NCBI GenBank assembly: GCA_019671005.1
Contig: CM033744.1
Location: 9,602,128 to 9,666,127 of the forward strand
Reading direction: 5' to 3'
From: Hibiscus mutabilis
Taxonomy: Eukaryota > Streptophyta > Magnoliopsida > Malvales > Malvaceae
DNA length: 64,000 bases
Part shown: piece after piece, positions 21,751 through 33,995 of the stretch
How positions within the stretch are numbered: the stretch's first letter is position 1
Layout of the letters: each line of letters starts with the position of its first letter
Translations under genes and position numbers: made by a program
Notes under the pieces: generated by a model
The model's database searches: none
What the model saw: the letters and a program-made list of their open reading frames with translations, nothing else
Told to the model about the DNA's origin: nothing

Positions 21751-22949
21751 GTGCAGTAGTACTATTAGGATGAGCCTATTTTGTTTAAACATTGTAACGA
21801 CCAAGTAATTCATCGATGTGTGCCAGAGGAGGAGCAACACAACAATTTGCAGTTATGCCATGCAACACCGTATCGAGGATAATTTGCTGAAATAAAGATC
21901 GCTGCCAAGGTATTGCAGTCTGGATTCTTTTGGCCTACTCTGTTTAAAGACGTTCATTACTTTGCCAAGGCCTGTGATCGATGCCAGCGGACGGGTAGCA
22001 TTTCTAGCAGGCATCAATTGCCACTCCAGAATATCATGCCAGTAGAGTTGTTTAATGTATGGGGAATAGACTTCATGGGTCCATTTCCCCCATCATTAGG
22101 GAACTTGTATATCCTTGTAGCTGTAGACTACGTTTCAAAATGGGTAGAGGCAGTAGCTTTGCCAACAAATGATGCCAAGGCTGTTGCCAAGTTCTTGCAC
22201 AAGTATATCTTCACTAGATTCGGTGCTTCCAGAGACATCATTCATGATGAAGGTACGCATTTTAAATGCAATTTAATCTCTAGAGCTCTGTGCAGGTACA
22301 GAATCCAGTAACACATTACCATAACCTACCATCCCCAGACGAATGGCCAACCAGAGATATCAAATAAGGAGTTCAAGAATATTTTGGAGAAGACTGTTAA
22401 TCCATAAAGAAAAGACTGGTCCTTGAGATTAGATGATTCCTTGTGGGCTTACAGACAACATTTAAGACTCCTTTGGGAACATCTCCATTCAGGCTCATTT
22501 TTGGAAAAGCATGCCATCTATAGTGGAATTGGAACATCGAGCATATTGGGCAATCAAAATGCTTGACATGGAATGGAGAGCTGCTGGTGAGAAGAGGCTA
22601 TTAGATTTGAACGAGTTAGAGGAATTCAAAACACAAGCTTACGAGAATGCTAGACTCTACAAGGAAAGAACAAAACGATGGCATGACAACAGAATATTGC
22701 CAAGGCACTTTAAGGTAGGTCAACATGTTTTGTTATTTAACTCAAGGCTGCAGTTTTTTTCTAGGAAAGCTCAAGTCTAGATGGCCGAGTCCCTTTGAAG
22801 TTGTGAAGCCATATGTTCACGGAGCAGTAGATATCAAGTATTTGAAAATGGGAGCAATTTTCAAGGTGAATGGCCAACGCTTGAAACAATATTGGGAAGG
22901 TACTCAAAAGGATGCCAAGGAGGTTGTGCTCCTGGCAGAGATTCCGTGA
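21751..22949 (+). pseudogene. Integrase of element A
   Basis: Zinc-binding end: CHATPYRG (stop follows) and CDRCQRTGSISSRHQLP. Catalytic core: WGIDFMGPFPPS (first Asp), DEGTHFKCN (second Asp) and NGQPEISNKE (Glu). Stops at 22310 and near 22408 and a shift near 22455 break it. The C-terminal part (ARLYKERTKRWHDNRILPRHFKVGQHVLLF, then KSRWPSPFEVVKPYVHGAVDI) matches the usual end of Athila integrase. No chromodomain, as expected for Athila. Confidence 0.88.
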
Positions 22950-23574
22950 ACATCATCATCATGGTTTGAGTTTTTATATAGTAAGATAGATGTTTTTCTT
23001 TTTGCAGCATTATATTTGTTTATTTTCTTTCTTTCTTTTAGTTTTTATTTTTCCTTGCTGTGTTGAAAGGTTTTTCTTTGAGTGAGTACATGTCTGTTTG
23101 CCAGGCAAACTGCTAGGTAGAATGCCAGGGCATCTTGGCATGGGACAATAAGAAGATTGGAGAAAAAGTTTTTACCCTAGCTGCCCAAGGCTTGATGAAG
23201 TTCGACCTAAAAAGGAGAGAGATTTTTTTGTGTAAAATTACCCTAGCCGCCCAAAGAGTGATAAGTTGAAATTCAAATTTCAACTCAATTCACTTATCCC
23301 TCCACCCTTTGCGCGCCTTATCCTATTAATTCACCCTTATCGCATCAATCTTTTCTTTTCCCTTAAACACGTAAATTCCCGTCATTACCCTCCTTAACAG
23401 GTCACATTAAACAACTCCAATTAAACATCAACCCTTTTTATCTCCTTAAAAACCCTAACCGATCCAAGCCTTAAAACATTTCACCTTTTACCCTAGTTTC
23501 TTTATCAACAAGAACACCGAGAATCTTTTCTCATTCTCTCAATAAAAAGCCTTCAAGTTCTCCAACTTCTTTCG
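22950..23574 (+). other. Non-coding spacer between pol and downstream ORF of A
   Basis: No gene seen. Contains TGCC/GGCA words (for example around 23100-23150), a pyrimidine-rich leader from 23280 and a GCCGCCC-type block (23150-23260) that recurs twice with the text ACCCTAGC(T/C)GCCCAA. Confidence 0.5.
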
Positions 23575-25064
23575 ATGGCACCTTTTTCGACACCCTTTAA
23601 GATATTCTTTAATGAAGAAATTCACAAGAAATACGAGGAGCACGAATATTTGCTACGAGAAGAATTTCGAGTTTAAGAACGAACCCAACTTGGGTTATTC
23701 ATCAGAGTTCATAAAGGTGGTCAAAAAGCACAAGTAGGAGTTGTTTTGCCAACAAACAGGGGAAGTCTACTCCATTATTGTCTGAGAGTTTTATGCCCAC
23801 CTCACGACTACCTTTCTTGCTTATACGAGGTACTTGTGTCATATTTTATAAGGGGGTATGTTAATACTATGTTTGAACTGGATGGTGTAGGGGAGGAGCA
23901 CTCTGAGTTTACTGACTCATTAGACGTTGTCAAGAGGCAAAAGCTACTAAAGGATTTATGTGAGCATGGCACCAAGTGGAGCGTGTCATCCAAGGGCCAC
24001 TGCACTGTGAAGCGACCGGCATTGAAGCCACAACCAAAAGGTTGGAACCACTTCTTGAAGGCAAACCTGATGCCAACGACTCATAACGAGACTGTCTTGG
24101 AGTAGAGGATGGCCTTATTACATTTGATCATCATGGGCTGCAAGATCAACATCGGTCGTATCATTATCGATGAAACTTATAAATGCGTCGGTAAGAGCAG
24201 TGGGGTTTGTTTTTCCCTTTGTTGATTTGTAATATTTGTATGAAGCATGGTGTGCAAAAGATTGATTAGGACAAGGTCAATGAGACTAAGGGAACAACAA
24301 TTATGCCTGCCCTGTAGAGGCAACTCACTGCCACTGAGTTCAAAAAGAAGGGCAAATGAAAGGCGACAGAGCCAATGACCAAGGCCAAGCTGCCCAAGGC
24401 AAAGCCTGTCACTCCTATGCCAGCCAGCTCAGTGGCAATGCTTTCCCAAATTTTCCAACGCTAGGAGACCATTCTCTAAAAGTTAGAGAAAGTAGAGGAG
24501 CAAAATATCAAGCTCTGGCATTACACTAACGCCAGGGACTGTGCAATCGAAGAAACTCTTGAGAGGATGTCCCTAAGTGTTTTGCCAGCCTTCCCAGAGT
24601 TCCCTACCGACCTATTTGCCAGCACTGGTATGCCAGCCAGTCCTTCTTCAGTCCATACTCCATCAGATGCCATTATTCTAGTATCTCTTGTTCAAGTTGA
24701 ATCCATCAGCACATCCACGCCATCTGACTCTAAAGAAGAAACAAAACCTGCAGCAACGCCTGTTGCACCTTTATCGTCTGCTGCCACTAATGTACTGGCT
24801 GCCTCTGAGCCGGTGAAGATTGTTGAGGAAGTTCTCCATAAACTTAGAGCGTCTACAGCCGCATCAAAACCCATCCTGAAGCGCAAAAAGCATATGCCCC
24901 CAGTAGAGGGAGTTTTATTAAGAGAAAAATATGCGTTTCACGACCAGAACCTTCCGAAGGGGAGTTTTCCTCCTCTTAAACTCCTTACATTTCATTTCAT
25001 TTTCATTCACATGTTCATGCATTTTAATCTCATATATATATATGTTGTTTTCATGCATTGAGGA
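23575..25064 (+). pseudogene. Envelope-position ORF of element A
   Basis: Starts at ATG 23575 (MAPFSTPFKIFF) and soon hits a stop, then continues in other frames; the best part is 23746-24105, ending WNHFLKANLMPTTHNETVLE, homologous to WNKFVKTSLMPTTHNTTVDI in D. Next comes LHLIIMGCKINIGRIIIDE, matching LIHSILHNRIINIGKII in D. The C-terminal part (24567-25061) is Ser/Thr/Pro/Ala-rich with TPS repeats. No membrane segment or signal peptide. Function unknown; more decayed than D's copy. Confidence 0.7.
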
Positions 25065-26027
25065 TAATGCACACCTTAGGTTTGGGGGTGTGGGTTGCCT
25101 CACATTTTATTGCCATGACATTCATGTTTAATTTTCAGTTTGCCATATAGAATAGTTCGCCATGTAGGATTTAAATTTGCATACCAAACCACTAAAAAAA
25201 TGCCTCAGTTAATAAGTTGTTTTAATTGCCAACACTGCTAGTTTAGTTGAATTTGTTCTAGATTATCTGTCCAATGAAGAAACTGGAATTTAGAACCTCT
25301 ATGCCAGCAGGGTAGCTTTGCCAAGTAGCTTGGCAATTGAACTCTAGTTTAAGGAACTTTAGTTTCACTATAGACGAGATATGTATCCAGTCAGCATAAC
25401 AAACTTAGGTTCTCTTGAATCTGAACTCAGAAAAAAACAATGCCAGGGTAGAAAGAATAAGGAAACAATGTTTTGCCAAAGGCTAAAATATTTTAGAACA
25501 CTCATCTACCTTAGGGAAAATAATTAACTTGGATCTTCGTGGTTTGGTCCCTCTTAGTTCTCAAGCTAACATAACTTTAGGGTATGAGTGTAATGGGTTA
25601 GATTAGTGATGTAATCTGGATTAATGTGGGTATTCATGGTTTGCTCCCTCTTATGTCTCATTCCAAACAGTGCATGATGCAACCCTAATTTAATGCCAGC
25701 ATAAAAATACCCTTGGCAAATAAAGAAAATAAAGAAAAAATGATGAAAATGATTATGAGTTTGGGTAGTAAAGTGGGTAAGGGAGTTAAGTAAATTTGAT
25801 GCATATTGCTCGCACTTCACGCACACTTAATGACCTCAGACTAGAGCTATATTGCTGCACATGAATTTGTTCATCTGCTTGGCATTGATATACTGAATAT
25901 TCGAGGAAAAACTTAGAATCATATTTTGCTAGTTGGCAGGTGTTGGTGACTATGACATTTTTTGCTGAGGTATCTTTTTGTTTTTTTGTTTTATTTTTAG
26001 TTGCATTACTTGAGGACAAGTAATGAG
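25065..26027 (+). other. Non-coding 3' region of element A
   Basis: No gene. Contains GGTTTGGGGGTG at 25077-25090, an internal copy of the polypurine-type tract found at the 3' LTR, which could serve as a central polypurine tract. TGCCA words recur. No CTAGAG hairpin family of the D type. Confidence 0.5.
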
Positions 26028-26042
26028 CTAGGTTTGGGGGTG
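26028..26042 (+). other. Polypurine tract of element A
   Basis: AGGTTTGGGGGTG directly before the 3' LTR start TGTTAACTCC. Confidence 0.88.
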
Positions 26043-27485
26043 TGTTAACTCCGCAAAAGTACTATTTTTATGCTTATTTTACAATGCATTTGCTTGCCCT
26101 TTTAGTACATTTAGTTGCATTTAGTTATTAAAATCATGCATCTGCATAAGGAGTTTATGAGCTATTCTATTTGCCAGTGTGAAGGGTTATTTTGCTGTTT
26201 TTGACGCAGGACAAAGATAGGCAAGCTAGGCAGGCAAGCTTGGCAAAGAATGTAGGAAAGGAAGCTAGAGAATTGCCGAGGCACAGTTGGAATAGAAGGA
26301 CCAATCAATGCTAAGCCCGACTGGCAAAGAAGTGACGTCAGCTGACTAGTCAAAGTCTTCGTTGGACCTTGTACGCGTTAGCCCTAGGATTTAAATCTAG
26401 ATAAGATGCGCTATCATCTTATCCCTTGTGCATTTAAAATTTAAATTCAAAGGCCTTATCCTAGAGTTTCCCATGCATGCCTATTTAAAGAGATCGATCA
26501 AACATTTGATGGGGGATTGGAGAGATCAGATTGAAGAGGTTGAACGGTGGTGAGCCAAGATGTGGTTCGACCAGCAAAAGACTGAGATCTTGGAGCCATT
26601 AAAGGGCTGCATTGACGGACCCCCTTCTTTCCCATTCTTTTCAATTATATTTATTCTATTAAATGATGATGTGGGGATACAATAATGTTTTTTGGATGGA
26701 AACCCTAACCATGAGCTAAACTTTTATAGTTGGTTGGGGCATGTTTGGGATGGATGTTGGTTTCATGTTTAGTTTTTAATATTGAAAATGCCTTAGCATT
26801 ATTTTCTATCTGGCATATACTTAATCTTTTTTCAAATCCATTTCCATACGACAATTGGCATTGCGTGCTTATTGTACCTTAATATCTTAACAGACTTAAG
26901 GGGTAACGATCTGTTGCCAGGTACTAAGGTGAGAAGCTTTGACAGAAGATGTTCAAGTAGATGAACTTACTTTAGAAGTGAGTCTACCCCTTAGGAGTAA
27001 AGATTATCGCTTAATCAAGTTAATTCATGAAAAACATTCACTATAGACATATAGGGGTTTTATCATAGTTAACTTAGGGTATTTCCATCGATAGAGGCAA
27101 TACTACCTTTAATCTGTTCAGTAATAAACCAAGACATATCATTACTGATGGCTGGCATAAGTAGCATAAAATTCGGCATCCCCTTGCCAACGCTCATCAT
27201 TCATTTTGAATAGCTTATTGCCAGACTGCTTATTTTCAATACTTTGTTTTGTTAAATTTTCAATCAAAATCCCAAAACATTTTGAACACTTTTAAAACTT
27301 ACGAACAAGTAAACATTGAGCAAATAAGTTTTTGGTCAATCCTTGTGGATTCGATATTCAGCTTAATGCTGTATTACTTGTTGACCGTGTATACTTGCTC
27401 GCATAAGACTCACCTTGGAACAACTCTTTGGCATACTTTTACACTAAAAATATACTCTTTTGCCAAGCGTTAGCAGTAGTCGACA
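26043..27485 (+). repeat. 3' LTR of element A
   Basis: 1.44 kb, intact termini TGTTAACTCC and GTCGACA. Collinear with the 5' LTR; TATTTAAA at 26482-26489. Followed by the CAAGG duplication. Confidence 0.95.
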
Positions 27486-29124
27486 CAAGGCCAACGTTGT
27501 AGCTGATGCACTCAGTTGGAAACCTTTTCCTGGTAAGTAAATTATTAAATATTAAACTTGGAACATCAATTACTACATTGATCTCACAGTACAACATTCA
27601 TATTGTAGCTCATTGAGCTATCAATGCTCATTTCAAGTTACAAAGACACCAACCTTTAGTAGCTGAACTTCAAGTTCAGTCTACCATTGTGTTGAGAATC
27701 AAGTCATTGTAGGATCAAGACCTTGAATTACAAGCTATTATTTCTATGCTCCAGAGTAATCCAGATCCTAACTTCAAATTTAACTTAGAAGGACTCTTGT
27801 GTTTCTGTGATAGAATCTTTATACCGAATGATGAATCCCTCTATGATGACATTCTCAAGGAAGCTTATTGTAGCCCTTTCTCAGTTCACCCGGGGTCGAT
27901 GAAAATGTATAAATACCTTTTGGAATTGTATTAGTGGCCTTGTATGAAGAAAGCCATTATAGAATTTGTATCCAAGTGCTTAACATTCCAACGAGTCAAA
28001 GTTGAACACCGTGTTCCTACTGGATTATTGCAACCTATTGAACTTCCCCAATAGAAGTGGGAAAAAATAACCATGGATTTTGTCATTGTACTACTGTTGA
28101 CTTTAGCTAAGCATGATGCTATTTGGGTCATTATTGACTGTCTTACCAAGTCAGGTCATTTCTTTCCTGTCAGAATAGACTACGGTCTTCCCAAGTTAGC
28201 TGACTTGTACATCAAGGAAGTGGTTTGACTTCATATAGTATCCAAGTCAATCATCTCCGATCGAGATCCACGTTTTGCTTCATAATTCTAGAAGGCACTG
28301 CAAGGAGCTCTGGGCACTTGAGTCAATCTCAGTACAACGTTTCACCTCCAGTCTGATGGCCAATCGAAAAGGGTAAATCAAATATTAAAAGACATGCTTC
28401 GTGCATGTGCTATTGACTTTGAAGGAACTTGGGAGAGGTCCTTATCTCTCATCGAGTTTGCTTATAATAATAGGTATCAATCATCTATCAGAATGGCACC
28501 GTATGAAGCATTGTATGGCAAAAAATGTAAAACACCATTATGTTAGTTCGAACTCGATGAAGGCAAGATGCTTACTTCGAGAAACTAAAGAACGAGTTTC
28601 TATTATTCATGACCGTTTGAAGGCCACCTTTAACCGAAAAAAGGCTATGCTAATCTCAAGAGAAGGGATATACAATATGAGGTTGGTGAGAAAGTTTTCT
28701 TGAAAGTCTCCCCGTGGAAGAAGATTCTTCATTTTGGTAAAAAGGGAAAGCTAAGTCCTTAATTCATTGGAACTTTTGACGTGATTGAAAATTTTGGTCT
28801 CGTGACGTAATAGCTAGCTTGGCCCCAAGATTTAAGCAAGATTCGTGATGTATTTCATGTATCGATGCTCTGCAAGTATAGATATGATCCATCACATGTT
28901 ATTGCGCCCAAATCGGTAGAACTTCAACCTTTTTGATGTATGAGGAAGAACTAGTACATATATTAGCAAGGAAAGTCAAGAGACTTTGAAACAACAACAT
29001 CCTTCTAGTCAAGGTGCTTTGGAGGAGTCACAAGATTGAAAAAGCTACATGGGAACCAGACGAGACTTGAGGAGTCAATACCCGTATCTATTCGGTTCAG
29101 GTAAAATTTGATGATGAATTTTTA
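27486..29124 (+). pseudogene. RNase H end and integrase of element B
   Basis: Resumes with KANVVADALS, the end of RNase H. Then LLCFCDRIFIPNDE, EAYCSPFSVHPGSMKMY (HHCC zinc region), KCLTFQRVKVEH, MDFVIVLLLTLAKHDAIWVI and SKSIISDRDPRF (catalytic Asp), HLQSDGQSKRVNQ (Glu position reads Lys in the usual DGQSER motif), LIEFAYNNRYQSS and APYEALYGKKCKTPL. The last part, 28560-29100, has decayed KVSPWKK and VLWRSHKIEKATWEPD; the latter could be a weak chromodomain-like tail. Many stops. Confidence 0.85.
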
Positions 29125-29136
29125 TTAAGCGAGAGT
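29125..29136 (+). other. Polypurine tract of element B
   Basis: AAGCGAGAGT, abutting the 3' LTR start TATAATACCC. Weak tract, one pyrimidine inside. Confidence 0.55.
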
Positions 29137-31813
29137 TATAATACCCAAAATCGGGCCTATTCGAAATTCAATCTTGGAAACCGAAAGTTTGCAACAGAAA
29201 GTGAAATTATAACGTTAACCTTTGACCAAGTGGCCAATTATTGGATTATTGAACCCTAATTAAGTATTGTTATGGATCAAAGACCTTATTGTAAATCTTT
29301 AAAACTTGCCTTAGTGACTAAATTAGAAAAAATTGAAGTTTGGAGATTAAAATAAAAAAGTTGAAGAGTTGAGGGACTAACCTTGCGATTAGCCCCTCCT
29401 CAAGCCTAATCACAACATACGTGGGATTAGGAGAATGAATTCCTTCAATTGAAGGAAAGCACAAACAATAAAGAAAAGAAAGAAAGAAACTCGCCGATTA
29501 TGAAATCAAAAACAAAGCACCACCTTTATCTTCTTCCTATAGCATTAAGCAAGTAAGCACCTCCATTGGAGGCTTAGTCAAGCTTTGTTTTTCTTCAAGT
29601 TATCATTCCCAAATTATAGCTATTTATCAGGTAATAAATATCCCTTAAATGATTTTTTGATTCCATGGCTAAAATCATGTTTAAATCCAAGTTCAAGAAG
29701 TTAATAACCTAAGAGTTCCTAGGGATCGCAAGGCTCGATCTATATTTTTTTCATAGCTAATAAGTTGTTATGAATCTATTACTGATATTGAGATCCTTGT
29801 GATTTCTATCTCTTTTGTAGCTGAAGAGAACCAAGGTGAAGAATCACCAAATCCCTTAAATTTTAACAAGTTAAAGAACAAAAGAATTTTCATCCGGGAG
29901 CCCTAAAAGCTTCAGAAGTATCGGTGAGTGTAGTCGGAGTCTTGGGATTGGCTAGGTGCCTTTCTCGATTTCATTGATATTTTTATTGCATTTTCATCGA
30001 TGATTTTAGGGTATAGTTAAATCGAAACCTCGTAGGAGGTACCATTGTTAAGCTTCGGTAAGCTTATTGCATTGATATATGGATTATTGAATCATTACAT
30101 TGTTATTGGTGTCATTGAAACATTGAGAAAGGCCATATTGATCATTGTATATTGTTATTTCTATATTTTTTTTGTCGTCGCTACCATTATTGCTATTATT
30201 ATTGATATGGGCCTAAGTATTGAATCCTTGGATACGAATGGACATGGGATACAATTGGCATGCCATAGAATTTATGAGCTCATTGGTACGAAGTTGACTA
30301 TGGTACTTGAGCTAAGGCTCTATTTGGCGATGTTGGCGGGATGTGTTGGTTTTGGTATTATTGGTGAAGTTGGAGGATATCGACCATTTATTGTTGGCGA
30401 TGTTGGTTCAAAATTTGCGTATCCACATTCACATATCGATCCAAGGAATTAAGCTATTGAAATTATTGTTAAAACATGATTTGAGATGCATTTACATTGA
30501 TATGCGTGTTATTGATATTGTTGGCATTCATGTTATTGTTGTTGACTAACTCACTAGGCTATATAAGCCTAATGCATCTCATTTCATGCATTTTTAGGTT
30601 AAACGGTGTGTCGGATCAAGGATTGTAACTAGGCTAGTTTTGAAGCAAGTCACACAAGCAATAAGTAATGTAAACCTAGCCTTTGAAATCCTAGTATGGT
30701 GGCATATGGTCTAGACATGTTAGTTTAGCCCCATTTTGTGTGTATATATTGCTCACCATGTTGAAAGGGTTAAAATATGAAACATGGCAAGTTGGTGATT
30801 TGGTAAAATGGCCTAAAATGCTTTAATAAGTGAAAACATAGTGAATGGAATCGTATTGGCATGAAATTTGGAATACATATAGATTTGATGTTTTTAAGTT
30901 TGCTGGTAAAATTTTGTAATCATCGAACAAGTCTAAGGACCTTAATTTGACTAAAAACCATACAATAAATGTTAGTACAGACCCATACGTATCAGTATGG
31001 GAGGTGTCGTACCGGTACTGATAAGCAATTTTGGGTAATGTTAACCCAGGCGTACCGGTATGGGTGGTGTCGTACCGATACTAGCATACAATTTTTGTAT
31101 TGTAAATCAAGGCGTACCGATACTGCTATAGTGGTACTGGTACACAAAATTAACACTGGAATTTTACTGTAGCAAAGGTACCAGTACGGGTGGTGTCGTA
31201 CCGATACCCATTAATGACCTAATTTGGGGATTTAGGGTTAACGTACTGGTACGGTGATGGACCCATACCAATACGAAGGGAATCAAATCCTCGTACCGAT
31301 ATAGTATACTGCGTACCGATACTAGATTCAGGTTCGAAAGAATTTGTAATAAGGGTGTACCTGTACGGCCTCATAAGTATCGGTACTGATACAGGTGAAT
31401 TAGTTAAAGTTAGTTATATGGTTTTAAAATCTTACAAAATGGTCATTGAATATTTTATGGGTTAATTGACAGTGCAAATGGTTTCTAAATCCATTGATAT
31501 TTTATACACAAGTTAATTAAGCTTTGAATTTCACATTGGTAATCCTAAATTAATTATTGATAAGTTTGATAAGTCTCTGTAATTTTTATAAATTACAATT
31601 TAGTCCCTAAATGTGTATAAATCACCAAATAATCCCTTAATTATAATTTTACTGATTTTACATTGATCATAGCCATTCATTGCATCGAATCAACATCTTT
31701 AATTCATTATTTATAGTACAAGTCATCGAAATTAAAAAAATCGATCATCGTATTGTTCACCAGTAACATTTTCCGCCTCGAATTCTTACCAGGCCGGGAA
31801 GAGGGGTGTTACA
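29137..31813 (+). repeat. 3' LTR of element B
   Basis: 2.68 kb, the longer of the two copies; ends GGGGTGTTACA and is followed by TTGTT. Keeps the ~160-bp block (about 29305-29465) lost from the 5' copy. Array of GTAYCGRTAC palindromes at 30985-31400. Confidence 0.92.
30985..31400 (+). repeat. GTAYCGRTAC palindrome array in 3' LTR of B
   Basis: Pairs with a 10-bp spacer at 30989-31018, 31052-31081 and 31178-31207; further single and N12-spaced copies up to 31400. Less decayed than in the 5' LTR. Confidence 0.88.
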
Positions 31814-33235
31814 TTGTTGTTGTATGATCTTGAATTGAATAGCATGCATGGTGTTTGATTTTGTGTATTTATGATCAAAATATGCTATGTTGGGTAAAAG
31901 CTTGAGGACACATTGCCTTATTACTACAAGTGCAAAATGGTTGTTGTTTTGAAATGTGTGTGACTTGGATTCTTGCTTCAAACTGGCCTAATTGTTTTGT
32001 TTTGTTGCACTATCATTCTTTAGACTCATATTTTTGAGAAATGAGACTGAGATGAGAGACGATAGTGCATATGGGTAATGTTGTGGATGGGATAATGATG
32101 AGTTACCTTCTCATCCACCGATTCCTCCTGTTGGTGCTGGAGTTGAGGGTGGTGTACCTCATGCACCACAAGTACCTATTTTTGGTGATATAACACTGTT
32201 GATCTAGGTAATGACTAGAGCATTTTAATCAGCTATGGCTGGAGTGCAAGTACTTACACCAGCACTTGCAGTAGCTGTGAATACGGGGTTTTTGTTGAAG
32301 CGTCTACATAGTTTGGGAGGTATCGAGTTTAGAGGTTTAGCTCCAAAGGTAGCTGAGGTGTGGTTTGCGAGCACTGAGAGGATTTTTAGATAGATGAAGT
32401 GTATGAATGTTTGCAAGTTTGGCTGCATAGTGTCTTTGCTTCAAGGAGATGCTTATAGCTGGTGGACGACTTCTATTGCGGGTATGGTAGCTGCAGATGT
32501 AAAGTACGAGTTCTTTAGTGCTGCTTTCCGAAAGAAGTATCTGGGTTCGCGATACCAGGATGCAAAAAGTGAGAGTTCATGGCGTTGGTCTAGGGTAGCA
32601 TAACCGTATCAGAGTATGAGGTTTAGTTTGTTCGGTTGAACCAGTATGCTCCTGAACTGGTTCCCGACGAACGTCAACGATGTGATCGTTTTTTATATGG
32701 ACTGGTTAAGAAAGTGAATACCTATATGTTGTTTGATGTCTTGGTTTCTCAAGCTAAGGACATAGTGTAGAATCTGGGATTATCCTCACGATCGAGGAGT
32801 TTTTCTACTGGGAAGAGAAGTGCTGAGTCAGATACTGGCAAAGACTAGTATAAGAAGCATCGAGACAAGAGGTGTTGCCTACACTAGAGACGTGATGAGA
32901 ATAGTTTAGGACGTGGTCAGAACAGTCAGAACACCTTTGTTTGAGCACCTAAGTGTGGGTGGTATGGTAGGCGACATTCAGAGAAGTGTTTGGGGTACCA
33001 TTGTACATGTTGGAACTATGGTTCGCAAGATAATATTATGCGTGGTTGTCCACAGTAGGTTAGAGAGGGACAAGCTCCTACTCTTGCTATTGTACCATAG
33101 AGAGGCCATGGGCACGATCGAGGAAATTTGTAGTGTAGGGAGAAAGGTCAGAGAACTATTGCTCATACCATAGCAGTTCAACCTAAGGGTGGTGGACCAG
33201 CAAGGATCTACACGCATCGTGTATGAAGGAATGAT
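31814..33235 (+). pseudogene. Leader and gag of element C
   Basis: After about 220 bp of leader, gag begins near 32050. Recognisable parts: PPIPPVGAGVEGG, LLKRLHSLGGIEFRGLAPKVAEVWF, the capsid core LLQGDAYSWWTT and FSAAFRKKYLGSRY. Two decayed zinc knuckles follow near 32950-33060; in both the second Cys has become Tyr, and in the second the His reads Asn (CWNYGSQDNIMRGC). The changes Cys to Tyr fit G-to-A decay. Frames change near 32580 and 32900 and stops are frequent. Confidence 0.82.
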
Positions 33236-33995
33236 ACAAATGTGATCGCAGGTACTTTTACTTTGCAGTCCATATCATTACTTTCTTTGATAGATTCTGG
33301 TTCTACACATTCATACATCCTGTGCGAGCATGCACGTTTTCTTAATATAACTATAGAATTATTTGATGTGGATATGCGAGTAACTAGTTCCTTTAGAGAG
33401 ACAGTAGTTGCTAGGAGGTTGTTTAGGAGATGTCTTTTGATGGTTCAAGATTATGTGTTTACGGCTGATTTGATAGAGTTATAGTTGTATGGTTTTGATG
33501 TGATCTTGGGAATGGATTGGTTGACCGTGCATAAAGCTGTGGTCGACTTTGAAATCAAGCGACTTTTGTTGAAACTTTCTAAGGATTATGAATTGGTGGT
33601 TGTGGGTGAGAATTTTAAATTCTTTTCCAATGTGGCATCGACATTGGAAGAACAGAAGTTGTTAGAGCTTGGGCGTCAAGTATATCTGGCGTATGTTATG
33701 AACCCGAATATAAAGGAGGTGTGTGCCCAGGATATCCATACTATTTGTGATTTTGCAGGGGTGTTTCCAGAGGGCATGATGAGAATGTGGCTCCGATGTC
33801 GATTGCACCGTATTGCATGGCACTGAAGGAGTTGAACACACAACTTCAAGAGTTGTTGGATCGTGGTTTTATCTGACTAAGTGTATCATCGTGGGGATTA
33901 TCAGTGTTGTTCGTGAAAAAGAAGGATGGCATGATGAGAATGTGCATTGATTATTGGCAAGTGAACAAGTTAACGATTAAGAATAAGTATCTCTT
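33236..33995 (+). pseudogene. Protease and start of RT of element C
   Basis: Protease: TFTLQSISLLSLIDSGSTHSY, catalytic DSG near 33293, then FDVILGMDWLTVHKAVVDFE. A stop at 33482 separates two frames. RT begins near 33740 (VFPE, then in another frame SIAPYCMALKEL) and runs to KKKDGMMRMCIDYWQVNKL and TIKNKYL, where element F interrupts at 33995. The rest of RT resumes at 47757 with PLSRIDD. Confidence 0.87.

Larger units (their letters stand above)
16295..27485 (+). mobile_element. Element A: Athila-like LTR retrotransposon inserted in B
   Basis: 11.19 kb, flanked by a perfect CAAGG duplication (16290-16294 and 27486-27490). LTRs at 16295-17724 and 26043-27485, perfect tRNA-Asp primer site, polypurine tract, gag, protease with DLGA-type active site, RT, RNase H, integrase and an extra ORF downstream of pol. 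Excision restores B's frame exactly. Inferred to be one of the youngest full elements here: the first ~170 bp of its LTRs differ at roughly 5% of sites by eye. All ORFs are nevertheless broken. Confidence 0.95.
4688..31813 (+). mobile_element. Element B: Ty3/gypsy retrotransposon inserted in C
   Basis: Both LTRs present (4688-7117 and 29137-31813), flanked by a perfect TTGTT duplication (4683-4687 and 31814-31818). Removing it rejoins C's leader. The internal region carries gag, protease, RT, RNase H and integrase in the order of Ty3/gypsy, all with stops. It is interrupted by D' (in gag) and A (at the end of RNase H). Its LTR starts TGTAACACCCC; the 3' copy starts TATAATACCC, the change expected from C-to-T and G-to-A decay. 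Confidence 0.92.

Noticed and set aside
23575..25064. True retroviral-type envelope gene in A
   Set aside because: Position fits, but there is no signal peptide, membrane anchor or cleavage motif; it belongs to the same family as D's ORF.
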